From: Xenorhabdus cabanillasii
Lineage (GTDB): Bacteria > Pseudomonadota > Gammaproteobacteria > Enterobacterales > Enterobacteriaceae
DNA length: 64,000 nucleotides
Reading direction: 5' to 3'
Assembly (NCBI RefSeq): GCF_003386665.1
Contig: NZ_QTUB01000001.1
Span: 2,108,001 to 2,172,000 of the forward strand
Position numbers and translations under genes: made by a program. The notes under the pieces are model-generated. The model had not been told where the DNA came from, did not search any database, and saw only the letters and a program-made list of their open reading frames with translations. Each line of letters opens with the position of its first letter. Within the stretch, counting starts at the first letter, position 1. Shown here piece after piece: positions 20,903 to 32,288 of this stretch.

Positions 20903-23140
20903 ATGGTTGCGGTAAGAAGTGCTCATCTCACACCAGCAGGTGAATTTGCTGTCGATAGGTGGATTGCGAGTTTAAACATTGTTAATCCACAATCCAGTGA
21001 AAAATTAGCTGAAACATGGCATTACTGTTACGAGAAGGTTCAGGATCAGCCTGATGCAGAGCTACTGTTGTGGCGCGGTGTTGAAATGGTAGAAATCCTG
21101 TCTACGTTGAGTATGGATAATGACAGTATGCGTGCAGCACTGCTTTTTCCCTTCCTTGATGCCAAGATAGTCAGCAATGAAATAGTGACAGAAACCTTTG
21201 GTAAATCCATCACAGATTTGGTGCACGGTGTGCTGGAAATGGATGCTATCCGCCAGTTGAAAGCTACTCATACCGATTCCACTTGCTCGACTCAAGTGGA
21301 TAATGTACGTCGTATGTTGCTGGCGATGGTAGAAGATTTTCGTTGTGTGGTTATTAAACTGGCAGAACGGATCGCCTACTTGCGGGAAGTCAAAGATGCC
21401 AGTGAAGATGAACGGGTATTGGTCGCAAAAGAGTGTTCCAATATCTATGCACCTCTTGCCAACCGACTGGGTATTGGTCAGTTAAAATGGGAGCTGGAAG
21501 ATTTTTGCTTCCGTTACCTGCATCCTGATGAATATAAAAAAATAGCTAGTCTTTTACATGAACGCAGGATTGATCGTGAGCAGTATATAGAAAAATTTAT
21601 CACGACCTTGCGTCGGTATATGCTCAAAGAAGGGATCTCCGCAGATATTTACGGGCGTCCCAAACATATTTACAGCATTTGGCGCAAGATGCAGAAAAAA
21701 GCCCTCTCTTTTGATGAACTGTTCGATGTGCGTGCAGTCCGTATTGTCGTTGAACGGTTACAGGATTGCTATGCGGCGTTGGGGATAGTGCATACTCACT
21801 ATCGTCATTTGCCGGATGAATTTGATGATTATGTTGCCAACCCGAAACCGAACGGTTATCAATCAATCCATACTGTGGTACTGGGGCCAAACGGTAAAAC
21901 ACTTGAAATCCAAATCCGTACCCGTCAGATGCATGATGATGCTGAGCTTGGAGTAGCCGCCCACTGGAAATATAAAGAAGGCACAGCGATTGGTGGCGGT
22001 AAATCAGGCAGTTATGAAAACCGGATTGCATGGTTGCGGAAACTGATCGCATGGCAGGAAGAAATGGCAGATACCGGCGAGATGCTGGACGAAGTCCGCA
22101 GTCAGGTATTTGATGATCGTGTTTATGTTTTCACACCAAAAGGGGATGTAATTGATTTACCGATTGGTTCAACACCGCTGGATTTTGCTTATCATATTCA
22201 CAGTGATGTCGGTCATCGCTGCATCGGGGCGAAAATTGGCGGGCGGATTGTGCCGTTCAGTTATCAGCTCCAGATGGGGGATCAGATTGAAGTCATCACC
22301 CAGAAACACCCCAATCCAAGCCGTGACTGGCTGAATCCGAACCTTGGCTATGTCACTACCAGCCGTGGACGGGCGAAGATCCATAACTGGTTCCGTAAGC
22401 AGGATCGCGATAAGAACATTATTGCCGGACGTCAGATGCTGGACAATGAACTGACACATTTAGGCGTTACGCTTAAAGAGGCTGAAAAAGAACTTATTGC
22501 CCGCTATAACGTGAATTCGTTAGAAGAAGTTCTGGCTGGTATCGGTGTGGGCGATATCCGTATTCACCAACTGGCGAATTTCCTGCAAAGCAAATTCAAT
22601 AAAACCACGGCAGAAGAAGCAGATCGTGAGGCACTCCGTAGTCTGGAGAACAAAACATATTCTCCGCGCAATATGCAAAAAGATAATGGCCGGGTTGTCG
22701 TAGAGGGTGTTGGTAATCTGATGCACCATATTGCCCGTTGCTGCCAGCCGATTCCGGGAGATGATATTGTTGGGTTTATTACACGTGGACGCGGAATTTC
22801 CATCCACAGAGCAAGCTGTGATCAATTGGCTGAACTGGAAATCAGCGCCCCAGAACGGGTTGTGGATGCTGTGTGGGGAGAGAGTTATTCCAGTGGTTAT
22901 TCCCTTGTCGTGCGGGTAATTGCTAATGACCGCAGCGGATTACTGCGTGATATCACCACAATACTTGCTAATGAGAAAGTCAATGTACTTGGTGTCAGTA
23001 GCCGCAGCGATGTGAAGCAGCAACTGGCTACGATTGATATGAACATTGAGATTTATAATTTACAGGTGTTGGGACGAGTGCTGGCGAAACTCAACCAACT
23101 GCCTGATGTCATTGAAGCCAGACGCCTGCACGGTGATTAG
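20903..23140 (+). CDS. relA: GTP pyrophosphokinase RelA (ppGpp synthetase I)
   Basis: Ribosome-associated stringent factor that makes (p)ppGpp during amino-acid starvation. 745 residues, as in E. coli (744). The N-terminal pseudo-hydrolase domain lacks the HD motif (LLFPFLDAKIV in its place), as expected for the monofunctional enzyme. The synthetase domain shows YGRPKHIYSIWRKM and PNGYQSIHTVV; TGS follows (VYVFTPKGDVIDLP), then a zinc-finger segment ARCCQPIPGDDI and a C-terminal ACT domain. GGGAG precedes ATG 20903. The gap to mazG is only 6 nt; mazE and mazF, which lie between relA and mazG in E. coli, are absent. Confidence 0.98.
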   Translation: MVAVRSAHLTPAGEFAVDRWIASLNIVNPQSSEKLAETWHYCYEKVQDQPDAELLLWRGVEMVEILSTLSMDNDSMRAALLFPFLDAKIVSNEIVTETFGKSITDLVHGVLEMDAIRQLKATHTDSTCSTQVDNVRRMLLAMVEDFRCVVIKLAERIAYLREVKDASEDERVLVAKECSNIYAPLANRLGIGQLKWELEDFCFRYLHPDEYKKIASLLHERRIDREQYIEKFITTLRRYMLKEGISADIYGRPKHIYSIWRKMQKKALSFDELFDVRAVRIVVERLQDCYAALGIVHTHYRHLPDEFDDYVANPKPNGYQSIHTVVLGPNGKTLEIQIRTRQMHDDAELGVAAHWKYKEGTAIGGGKSGSYENRIAWLRKLIAWQEEMADTGEMLDEVRSQVFDDRVYVFTPKGDVIDLPIGSTPLDFAYHIHSDVGHRCIGAKIGGRIVPFSYQLQMGDQIEVITQKHPNPSRDWLNPNLGYVTTSRGRAKIHNWFRKQDRDKNIIAGRQMLDNELTHLGVTLKEAEKELIARYNVNSLEEVLAGIGVGDIRIHQLANFLQSKFNKTTAEEADREALRSLENKTYSPRNMQKDNGRVVVEGVGNLMHHIARCCQPIPGDDIVGFITRGRGISIHRASCDQLAELEISAPERVVDAVWGESYSSGYSLVVRVIANDRSGLLRDITTILANEKVNVLGVSSRSDVKQQLATIDMNIEIYNLQVLGRVLAKLNQLPDVIEARRLHGD

Positions 23141-23146
23141 AAAAAT

Positions 23147-23947
23147 ATGGATAAGATAAATACAACCTCAATTGAACGTCTCAAAGAGATTATGGCGCAA
23201 CTGCGCCATCCTCAACTTGGTTGCCCATGGGATAAGGTACAAACTTCTTCTACTATTGCTCCTTACACGCTGGAAGAAACCTATGAAGTCATTGATGCTA
23301 TTGAACGCAATGATACCAATGCTCTGAAAGAAGAACTGGGTGATTTGCTGTTTCACATTGTCTTTTATGCCCAGATGGCACAAGAAGAGCAATTGTTCAA
23401 TTTTGACGATATTTGTGACGCGGTTTGCGACAAACTGGAGCGCAGGCACCCGCACATTTTCAATCAACAGTCAGATATCAGCAGTGAAGAAGCTATCGGG
23501 AGTTGGGAGCAACGTAAGACAGCAGAAAGAGCCGCAAAAGATCAACATTCGGTATTGGATGACATTCCCGCCAGTCTGCCTGCACTGATGAAAGCGTATA
23601 AAATCCAGAAACGCTGTGCTTCTGTTGGTTTTGATTGGGATACCGTCGGACCCGTACTGGATAAAGTTTATGAAGAGATCGACGAGGTGATGGATGAAGC
23701 GAAACAGGCGGTTGTAATTGATGCGCGTGTGGAGGAAGAACTTGGCGATTTACTGTTTGCAGTAGTTAACTTATCCCGCCATTTAGGGCATAAACCTGAA
23801 ATGGCGTTACAAAAAGCTTGTCAGAAATTTGAAAGCCGCTTTCGTAATGTTGAGAGGCTTCTCCACGATAAAGGATTGTCATTGGAAACTGCCACATTGG
23901 ATCAAATGGAAGCGATGTGGCAGAGGGTGAAAAAACAGCAATCTTAA
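23147..23947 (+). CDS. mazG: Nucleoside triphosphate pyrophosphohydrolase MazG
   Basis: House-cleaning all-alpha NTP pyrophosphatase that removes non-canonical NTPs and, in E. coli, lowers ppGpp. 266 residues (263 in E. coli), with two MazG domains. The first has CPWDKVQT, EETYEVIDAIE and KEELGDLLFHIVFYAQ; the second has YEEIDEVMDEAK and EEELGDLLFAVVNLSRHLG, each with the EExxE-12-28-ExxD metal-binding pattern. It is the last gene of the rlmD-relA-mazG run. In E. coli pyrG follows; here about 1.7 kb of degenerate accessory DNA intervenes. Confidence 0.97.
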   Translation: MDKINTTSIERLKEIMAQLRHPQLGCPWDKVQTSSTIAPYTLEETYEVIDAIERNDTNALKEELGDLLFHIVFYAQMAQEEQLFNFDDICDAVCDKLERRHPHIFNQQSDISSEEAIGSWEQRKTAERAAKDQHSVLDDIPASLPALMKAYKIQKRCASVGFDWDTVGPVLDKVYEEIDEVMDEAKQAVVIDARVEEELGDLLFAVVNLSRHLGHKPEMALQKACQKFESRFRNVERLLHDKGLSLETATLDQMEAMWQRVKKQQS

Positions 23948-23949
23948 TT

Positions 23950-24111
23950 TTAATCGGGTTGCAGTTCATGCCGGGCAGCTTCGGCAATAAAATGGCTGCG
24001 ATCCCGATATCTTAAAGGATGTTGCTTAACCTGATTATTAATGCGTTTTATAAGTGTGTCAGGTAATGAGCAACTGTCTTTCACTTTGAACTTTAAACCG
24101 TGTGGTCTGGA
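23950..24111 (-). pseudogene. Ribbon-helix-helix antitoxin-like relic
   Basis: A 54-codon open stretch with no ATG reads LPDTLIKRINNQV and RYRDRSHFIAEAARHEL, the pattern of a ribbon-helix-helix (ParD/CopG-type) DNA-binding domain running to a stop at 23950. Upstream, another frame gives THFAAVALRNDPDHTV before a stop, suggesting a frameshifted N-terminal part. No toxin partner is visible. It lies convergent and 2 nt beyond mazG. It may be the worn remains of an antitoxin or phage-type regulator. Confidence 0.4.
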
Positions 24112-24466
24112 TCATTACGAAGTGCCACAGCGGCAAAGTGGGTATCGGTACAAACAGAAATATATAAAAAAAGATAACCATTCAATACATAACTAAAAAA
24201 TTCCACCCAGAAACTATAATCTTGTACTACACTAATAGTGTGTCTATAGTAAATATATCTCTCGTCTCTGTCGATTTAATTACTGACAAAATCAATTGTG
24301 ACGATTCATAATATAATACTGAGACAAATCTTTTTAAGGCTAAAATTGGAAACGATTTTACCAAAGTCATGTTTATAACCAATAACATAGGGAATTTGAG
24401 TTGCAATAAATGTCTGGTTAATAAAAAAGTAGAAATACAGTTATGAATAATACGGGAGAAATTATT

Positions 24467-24859
24467 ATGTCTGATATAAGAAAAGGAAAAGTTTTCCTTT
24501 CTACTTGGTGGGATAACAGTAAGATTAAGTTAGTGATAATTCGTCACCGCAGAGGTAATCATCATGATGAAGAAGAATCTCGGATTTTAGAGGATTTTGG
24601 TTCGTACGAACGAGAAATACCTGTCATGGATATTACATATGATGTAAGTTTGAACCCACAATCCGATTGTTGGCGGGTATTGATTATCACAGATGACTGG
24701 AAAGTATATACAATAAAAGATGATTACTTTTGCAATCTCAAAAACGATGATAATGGTAATGTTCATATAAAACTTAACAATGGACGAATGCAAATGTATG
24801 TAAGTTTTTCCTCCTCCGATGGTTGCATACAAGATATTTATAAAATTGGTGAGTGGTAA
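24467..24859 (+). CDS. Unknown 130-residue protein
   Basis: Not recognised. From ATG 24467 (behind GGGAGAAATT) it encodes 130 residues; an earlier in-frame ATG at 24443 lacks a ribosome site. No signal peptide or membrane segment. The protein is rich in Trp, Tyr and Asp and alternates short hydrophobic and polar stretches (KIKLVIIRHRRG, WRVLIITDDWKVYTI, GRMQMYVSFSSSDGC), suggesting an all-beta fold, perhaps lectin- or Crystallin-like, but I cannot assign it. AT-rich DNA, flanked by an antitoxin relic and an IS630 relic inside the otherwise conserved mazG-pyrG interval, points to horizontal acquisition. Confidence 0.65.
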   Translation: MSDIRKGKVFLSTWWDNSKIKLVIIRHRRGNHHDEEESRILEDFGSYEREIPVMDITYDVSLNPQSDCWRVLIITDDWKVYTIKDDYFCNLKNDDNGNVHIKLNNGRMQMYVSFSSSDGCIQDIYKIGEW

Positions 24860-25071
24860 ATATTTCAGAGATGTAATATTTTTATATTTTATTTAATAAC
24901 ATTTATATTAAAATTAACAGTCAAATCTGACAATTACAATAAAAGCCATCTTTCGGAGAACTCAATAAAAATTTTATAATTAAAATGCAAAAGTTAGTGC
25001 CATTTAAAAAAACGAGTAAAACGAAATTTATTATTAATCATGAAAACAAAAGATTAATTATTTTCAATAAG

Positions 25072-25114
25072 TCTAGCGAATAAGGCAGACAATATAGTTG
25101 CCTTGTTCGCTAGA
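25072..25114. terminator. Strong 16-bp hairpin upstream of the IS630 relic
   Basis: TCTAGCGAATAAGGCA pairs with TGCCTTGTTCGCTAGA (one G-U pair) around an 11-nt loop. It may terminate the unknown gene ending at 24859, though the distance is about 210 nt and no U-run follows. It could also be a small palindromic repeat. Confidence 0.55.
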
Positions 25115-25136
25115 ATAACTAAATTTGTTTTATATG

Positions 25137-25615
25137 TACCCAATTAACTTGAAGATGCAGGATTCAAGATTTGAAAAATATCATTCAAGCGGTAAATAAG
25201 TTCATTGGCTTTTTCTTTCAGCATGACATTAAAGAAGTGATGAATCTCCTCGTGAAAGACGATGGGGTTCGCAAGATAATGGTTATTGCACACGTGTTCA
25301 TTCATGTATTTCCAAAGTCGCTCCGCCGGATTTAGGTTGGGGCTGTGAGGAGGGAGATAGTGCAGCTCAATATTGAGGACAACTGCGATGTCTTTTACCA
25401 ATTCTGTACGGTAATAGAATGCACCATCCAGAATGATGTGGATTTTTTGTGAAAGGGGAGGGACGTTTCCCGAATGGCACCGTGAGGGCACACATAGTGT
25501 TGAGATATGGTGTTGAGATGAGTACGGCTGTAGTAGGACTCCAATGTTATTTAGTTTTCTTTGGAATTGGATAGATAAAAGAGATAGAGTTTGTAGCACA
25601 TTTAAGGTTAGGGTA
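25137..25615 (-). mobile_element. IS630-family element remnant
   Basis: About 480 bp bounded by TACCC-ending imperfect inverted ends (TACCCAATTAACTTGAAG on the left, complement of TTAAGGTTAGGGTA on the right) and flanked by TA, the target IS630/Tc1 elements use. A complete element of this family would be about 1.1 kb, so most of the transposase 5' half is gone. It sits 60 nt upstream of pyrG. Confidence 0.65.
25144..25599 (-). pseudogene. IS630-family transposase, 3' fragment
   Basis: C-terminal half of a DDE transposase. The second catalytic Asp lies in IHIILDGAFYYR and the Glu in LPPHSPNLNPAERLWKYMNE, the IS630 hallmark. About 45 N-terminal residues of the open frame do not resemble transposase and are probably out-of-frame sequence after a deletion. 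The protein would lack the DNA-binding domain and first catalytic Asp, so it is inactive. The stop codon lies in the left terminal repeat. Confidence 0.85.
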
Positions 25616-25660
25616 TACTGCTTTCCCGTCCTGTTATATTCATCATCCTTTTAAACCTAA

Positions 25661-27307
<1,647 letters not shown>

Positions 27308-27355
27308 AATAAAATATGGGGTGATTGATGGGGGGTTACTCGATCCTTTGAGTGA

Positions 27356-28699
<1,344 letters not shown>

Positions 28700-28742
28700 T
28701 TGTTGGCTGGCTTCGATAAAAAATAAATATTATTTATATTTT

Positions 28743-28774
28743 GGCGGAAGAGTAATACTCTTTCGCCTTTCTTA
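28743..28774 (+). terminator. Terminator of eno
   Basis: GGCG-AAGAGT and ACTCTT-CGCC form a stem with a short AAT loop, followed by TTTCTT. Located 44 nt after the eno stop. Confidence 0.8.
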
Positions 28775-29071
28775 AAAAGACAGTTTTAGCTACGTGCTTT
28801 TTTCTTTATTGCATAATGGAGGGTTATTTAACCATTCGTAAAATAAGAAATGTGACATAACTCCTTAAATTATGTTCTTTTTTTACTCTTTTAATTAATA
28901 AATAAGCAAATCTCGCGTAGCAGATCCCAAAATTGCATACCTTGTATTTTATTTATCGTTCAGACTCCTTATTATTTCGCATGTAATGTAATTCTTTAAT
29001 ATTTATGGCAATGATTCATTAATTATCTTTTTACATTACAGAATCATGTATCATTGTTTTATGGAGTCTTC
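28775..29071. other. Upstream region of the DASS carrier
   Basis: Almost 300 nt of AT-rich spacer with no coding potential. It should carry the promoter of the carrier gene; one TGTGA half-site near 28850 is too weak to call a CRP site. Confidence 0.4.
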
Positions 29072-30457
29072 ATGGACGCTTCTGAATCTTTAACCCCAGC
29101 GGTTGGGCCAATACCCTCAAGTAAAAGAGGCTTAATTATTCTCGCGCTGGATATCATTTTGCTAATTGCTTTGCTGAAGTTTTTGCCTTATAGCGAAAAA
29201 GCAAATGCAGGTTTGGCATTAATGGCATTTATCGGGGTGTTATGGCTGACCGAAGCCATTCACGTCACTATTACTGCACTTTGTGTTCCAATTCTGGCGG
29301 TCGGAATGGGATTGATGAATACAGGTGATGCGCTGAAATCTTTTGCAAACCCAATTATCTTTTTGTTTTTTGGTGGCTTTGCACTGGCGACAGCACTGCA
29401 TATTCAAGGTCTGGACAGACTGATAGCTAACCGTCTTCTGATGATTGCCCGTGGGCGTTTATCAATGGCGGTCATGCTGATATTTGGTATCACGGCTCTA
29501 CTTTCGATGTGGATTAGCAATACAGCGACCGCAGCGATGATGTTGCCACTGGTTCTGGGTATTCTGGCTAATCTGGATGTCCGTACTGAACGCAATACCT
29601 TTGTTTTTGTGTTGTTGGGTGTGGCATATAGCGCCAGTATTGGTGGTCTGGGCACGCTGGTAGGTAGCCCACCCAATGCGATTGCGGCAGCACAGTTAGG
29701 TATGGATTTCATTACATGGATGAAGTACGGCGTACCCATGGTGATCATCCTGTTACCCGTTATGGTGATGCTGATGTATATCATGTTGCGTCCGAATCTG
29801 GATCATAAATTTGATCTGAAACTGGAGCATCTGGAATGGAATAGTAAACGTGTTATCGCCATGTTTATTTTCCTGCTGGCTGTTGTTTGCTGGATTTTCA
29901 GTTCCCTCATCAGTGATGCCCTTGGCGGTATAAAAGACTTAGATACTATGATTGCCGTGAGTGCTGCTATCCTGATTGGCATTACTGGTGTATCAACATG
30001 GTCACAGATCCAAAATAACACTGAATGGGGTGTTTTGATGCTGTTTGGTGGCGGTCTGACACTGAGCTCTGTTCTGAAAAACTCTGGTGCAAGCGAAGTT
30101 ATGGCGAATGGCATGGCTGCAACATTTGGCTCAAGTTCGTGGTTTGTGATTATTGTTGCTATTGCTACATTCATTATCTTTCTGACTGAATTTACCAGTA
30201 ATACAGCCAGTGCCGCGTTACTTGTCCCTATTTTTGCCACCGTTGCAGAAGCACTGGGAATGCCGGTTATTGTACTGACCATGATTATCGGTATTGGTGC
30301 ATCATGTGCATTTATGCTACCTGTAGCCACACCACCGAATGCTATTGTGTATGGCACTGGCTATATCAAGCAGATTGAGATGGTACGGGTGGGTTTTGTG
30401 CTGAACCTGGCATGTATTGCGATTATTTCTGTAATTGCCTGGTTCTTCTGGGTGTAA
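29072..30457 (+). CDS. SLC13/DASS family Na+-coupled anion symporter
   Basis: Inner-membrane carrier of the divalent anion:Na+ symporter family (VcINDY-like), probably importing a C4-dicarboxylate such as succinate or malate, or citrate; the exact substrate is not determinable. About eleven membrane segments. Both diagnostic SNT motifs are present, MWISNTATAAMMLPL in the first half and TEFTSNTASAALLVPI in the second, plus the ATPPNAIVYGTGY ending. ATG 29072 behind GGAG is chosen over an in-frame TTG 18 nt upstream; 461 residues. Downstream lies a second dicarboxylate carrier (DctA), so this locus looks specialised for organic-acid uptake. This block replaces the queE/cys region that follows eno in E. 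coli. Confidence 0.9.
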   Translation: MDASESLTPAVGPIPSSKRGLIILALDIILLIALLKFLPYSEKANAGLALMAFIGVLWLTEAIHVTITALCVPILAVGMGLMNTGDALKSFANPIIFLFFGGFALATALHIQGLDRLIANRLLMIARGRLSMAVMLIFGITALLSMWISNTATAAMMLPLVLGILANLDVRTERNTFVFVLLGVAYSASIGGLGTLVGSPPNAIAAAQLGMDFITWMKYGVPMVIILLPVMVMLMYIMLRPNLDHKFDLKLEHLEWNSKRVIAMFIFLLAVVCWIFSSLISDALGGIKDLDTMIAVSAAILIGITGVSTWSQIQNNTEWGVLMLFGGGLTLSSVLKNSGASEVMANGMAATFGSSSWFVIIVAIATFIIFLTEFTSNTASAALLVPIFATVAEALGMPVIVLTMIIGIGASCAFMLPVATPPNAIVYGTGYIKQIEMVRVGFVLNLACIAIISVIAWFFWV

Positions 30458-30477
30458 TTTTTATCAATAAATAAAAC

Positions 30478-30501
30478 CGCCACCGAAAAGGTGGCGATTT
30501 T
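30478..30501 (+). terminator. Terminator of the DASS gene
   Basis: CGCCACC and GGTGGCG form a 7-bp stem with a short A-rich loop, followed by ATTTTATTT. The same CGCCACC/GGTGGCG stem recurs after dctA. Confidence 0.85.
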
Positions 30502-30932
30502 ATTTATGAGTATTGAAAAACGGCCAAAAACCGTTGATAAAAAAGTGCGTATTAGTGATTGAGAAGGATCTTAATATTAATCAGGTGATTTAATAATAAT
30601 CCGTGAATTTTTGTGACATTGAATACATTTTCCAGAACAAATTAAATGAAATAAAAGATATTCTTATTGTAGATACTAGATACAGTAATATTTGATAATA
30701 GTGAAAGTTATAGTATTAAGTTTTTTGTGCAACTAATAAAATACAGTAGGTGTTTTATATGTATGCTGATATTGTAGTATTTTTGCGATGCAAATTAATT
30801 TATTTCGTCTGCATTACCATAATATTCATATTGTAAGTGTATCAATATAACCGAAGAATGATCCATAAAATCAGACTCATAAAGTAAGAAGAGTGGGATT
30901 GAGCCATAATAACATTAACAATAGGGTATACT
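30502..30932. other. Upstream region of dctA
   Basis: About 430 nt, very AT-rich, no coding potential. Presumably holds the dctA promoter. TTTTTGTGACATTGAATAC near 30606 is a possible half CRP site, not enough to call. Confidence 0.4.
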
Positions 30933-32225
30933 ATGCGTCACAGTTTAAAGAATAAACCGGTGTATAAGATCCTTTACGTACAAGTCATTTTTGCAATTGT
31001 ACTGGGTGTTTCTCTTGGCCATTTTTATCCGGATATCGGTGAATCACTTAAACCGTTAGGTGATGCTTTCATCAAGATTGTAAAAATGATTATTGCTCCT
31101 GTTATTTTTCTGACCGTTGTAACAGGAATAGCAAGTATGAATAATATGAAAGCAGTTGGCAGTGTCGTTGGAAAATCAATGTTATATTTTCTGACGTTTT
31201 CAACGCTTGCTTTAATTATTGGTTTAATGGTCGCGAATATTATTCGCCCCGGTGATGGACTGAATATCTCATCTGAATCGTTGGATGGTAGTAAAGTCGC
31301 GGGTTATGTGAAGAAAGCTCATGAATCATCTGTTGTCGGTTTTCTTATGGATGTGATACCTGAAACTGTTGTCAGCCCGCTTGTAAATGGCAATATTCTT
31401 CAGGTTTTATTTATTTCTGTTATTTTTGGCCTCTCGTTAGCATTAACAGGGAAAAAAGGCGAACCTGTATTAGTATTTTTACAAAGTCTCTCAGAATCTA
31501 TTTTTAAAATGGTAAGTATGTTAATGAAACTGGCTCCAATTGGTGCATTTGGAGCAATGGCATTTACCATTGGAAAATATGGTATCTCATCTATTGGTAA
31601 TTTAATGATGTTAATCGCCACTTTCTACATTACGTCATTACTCTTTATTCTGATTGTTTTGGGGGCCGTTGCTAAATATAATGGATTTTCCATCATACAA
31701 TTAATGAAATATATTAAAGATGAGCTGTTTTTAGTATTAGGGACATCTTCTTCTGAAGCAGCTTTACCTAGCTTAATGAGAAAAATGGAGAATGCAGGTT
31801 GTGAAAAATCTGTTGTCGGATTAGTTATCCCGACAGGTTATTCATTCAATCTTGATGGTACTAATATTTATATGACAATGGCTGCTTTGTTTATTGCTCA
31901 GGCTACTGGTATTAATTTAACTCTCACAGAGCAAATTTCTTTATTATTAATTGCCATGATCAGTTCAAAAGGTGCCGCAGGTATTACAGGAGCTGGTTTT
32001 ATTACTTTGGCTGCAACTCTATCTGTTGTACCAAGTATTCCAATAGCGGGTATGGCACTTATTTTAGGCATTGATAGATTTATGTCTGAATGTCGTGCAT
32101 TGACCAATTTCGTCGGTAATGCCTGTGCTTGTATTGTTATAGCCCGTTGGGAAAATGCTTTGGATAAAGAAAAAATGAATCGAGTATTAAATGGTGAAAT
32201 GCCAGGCTCTGTAAGAGAATTATAG
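30933..32225 (+). CDS. dctA: C4-dicarboxylate:cation symporter DctA
   Basis: Aerobic importer of succinate, fumarate, malate and aspartate, of the DAACS (glutamate transporter fold) family. 430 residues against 428 in E. coli, with close similarity along the whole length: [54 protein letters not shown], the re-entrant loop [14 protein letters not shown] and the substrate-site [31 protein letters not shown]. It has a slightly longer N-terminus ([11 protein letters not shown]). The DNA is more AT-rich than in housekeeping neighbours. Whether it pairs with a DcuSR-type sensor elsewhere cannot be seen. Confidence 0.93.
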   Translation: MRHSLKNKPVYKILYVQVIFAIVLGVSLGHFYPDIGESLKPLGDAFIKIVKMIIAPVIFLTVVTGIASMNNMKAVGSVVGKSMLYFLTFSTLALIIGLMVANIIRPGDGLNISSESLDGSKVAGYVKKAHESSVVGFLMDVIPETVVSPLVNGNILQVLFISVIFGLSLALTGKKGEPVLVFLQSLSESIFKMVSMLMKLAPIGAFGAMAFTIGKYGISSIGNLMMLIATFYITSLLFILIVLGAVAKYNGFSIIQLMKYIKDELFLVLGTSSSEAALPSLMRKMENAGCEKSVVGLVIPTGYSFNLDGTNIYMTMAALFIAQATGINLTLTEQISLLLIAMISSKGAAGITGAGFITLAATLSVVPSIPIAGMALILGIDRFMSECRALTNFVGNACACIVIARWENALDKEKMNRVLNGEMPGSVREL

Positions 32226-32233
32226 GCGTCTTG

Positions 32234-32264
32234 AATCGCCACCTTAAAGGTGGCGATTATTTTT
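32234..32264 (+). terminator. Terminator between dctA and aldehyde dehydrogenase
   Basis: AATCGCCACC pairs with GGTGGCGATT around a short TTAAA loop, followed by ATTTTT. It ends dctA and could also stop the convergent aldehyde dehydrogenase. Confidence 0.85.
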
Positions 32265-32288
32265 CGGGATGATTTTATTTTAAAATGA

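Noticed and set aside
28840..28870. CRP-binding site upstream of the DASS carrier
   Set aside because: Only one TGTGA half-site; the second half does not match.
29803..30357. Long antisense frame in the DASS carrier
   Set aside because: Low-complexity product typical of antisense reading of membrane-protein codons.
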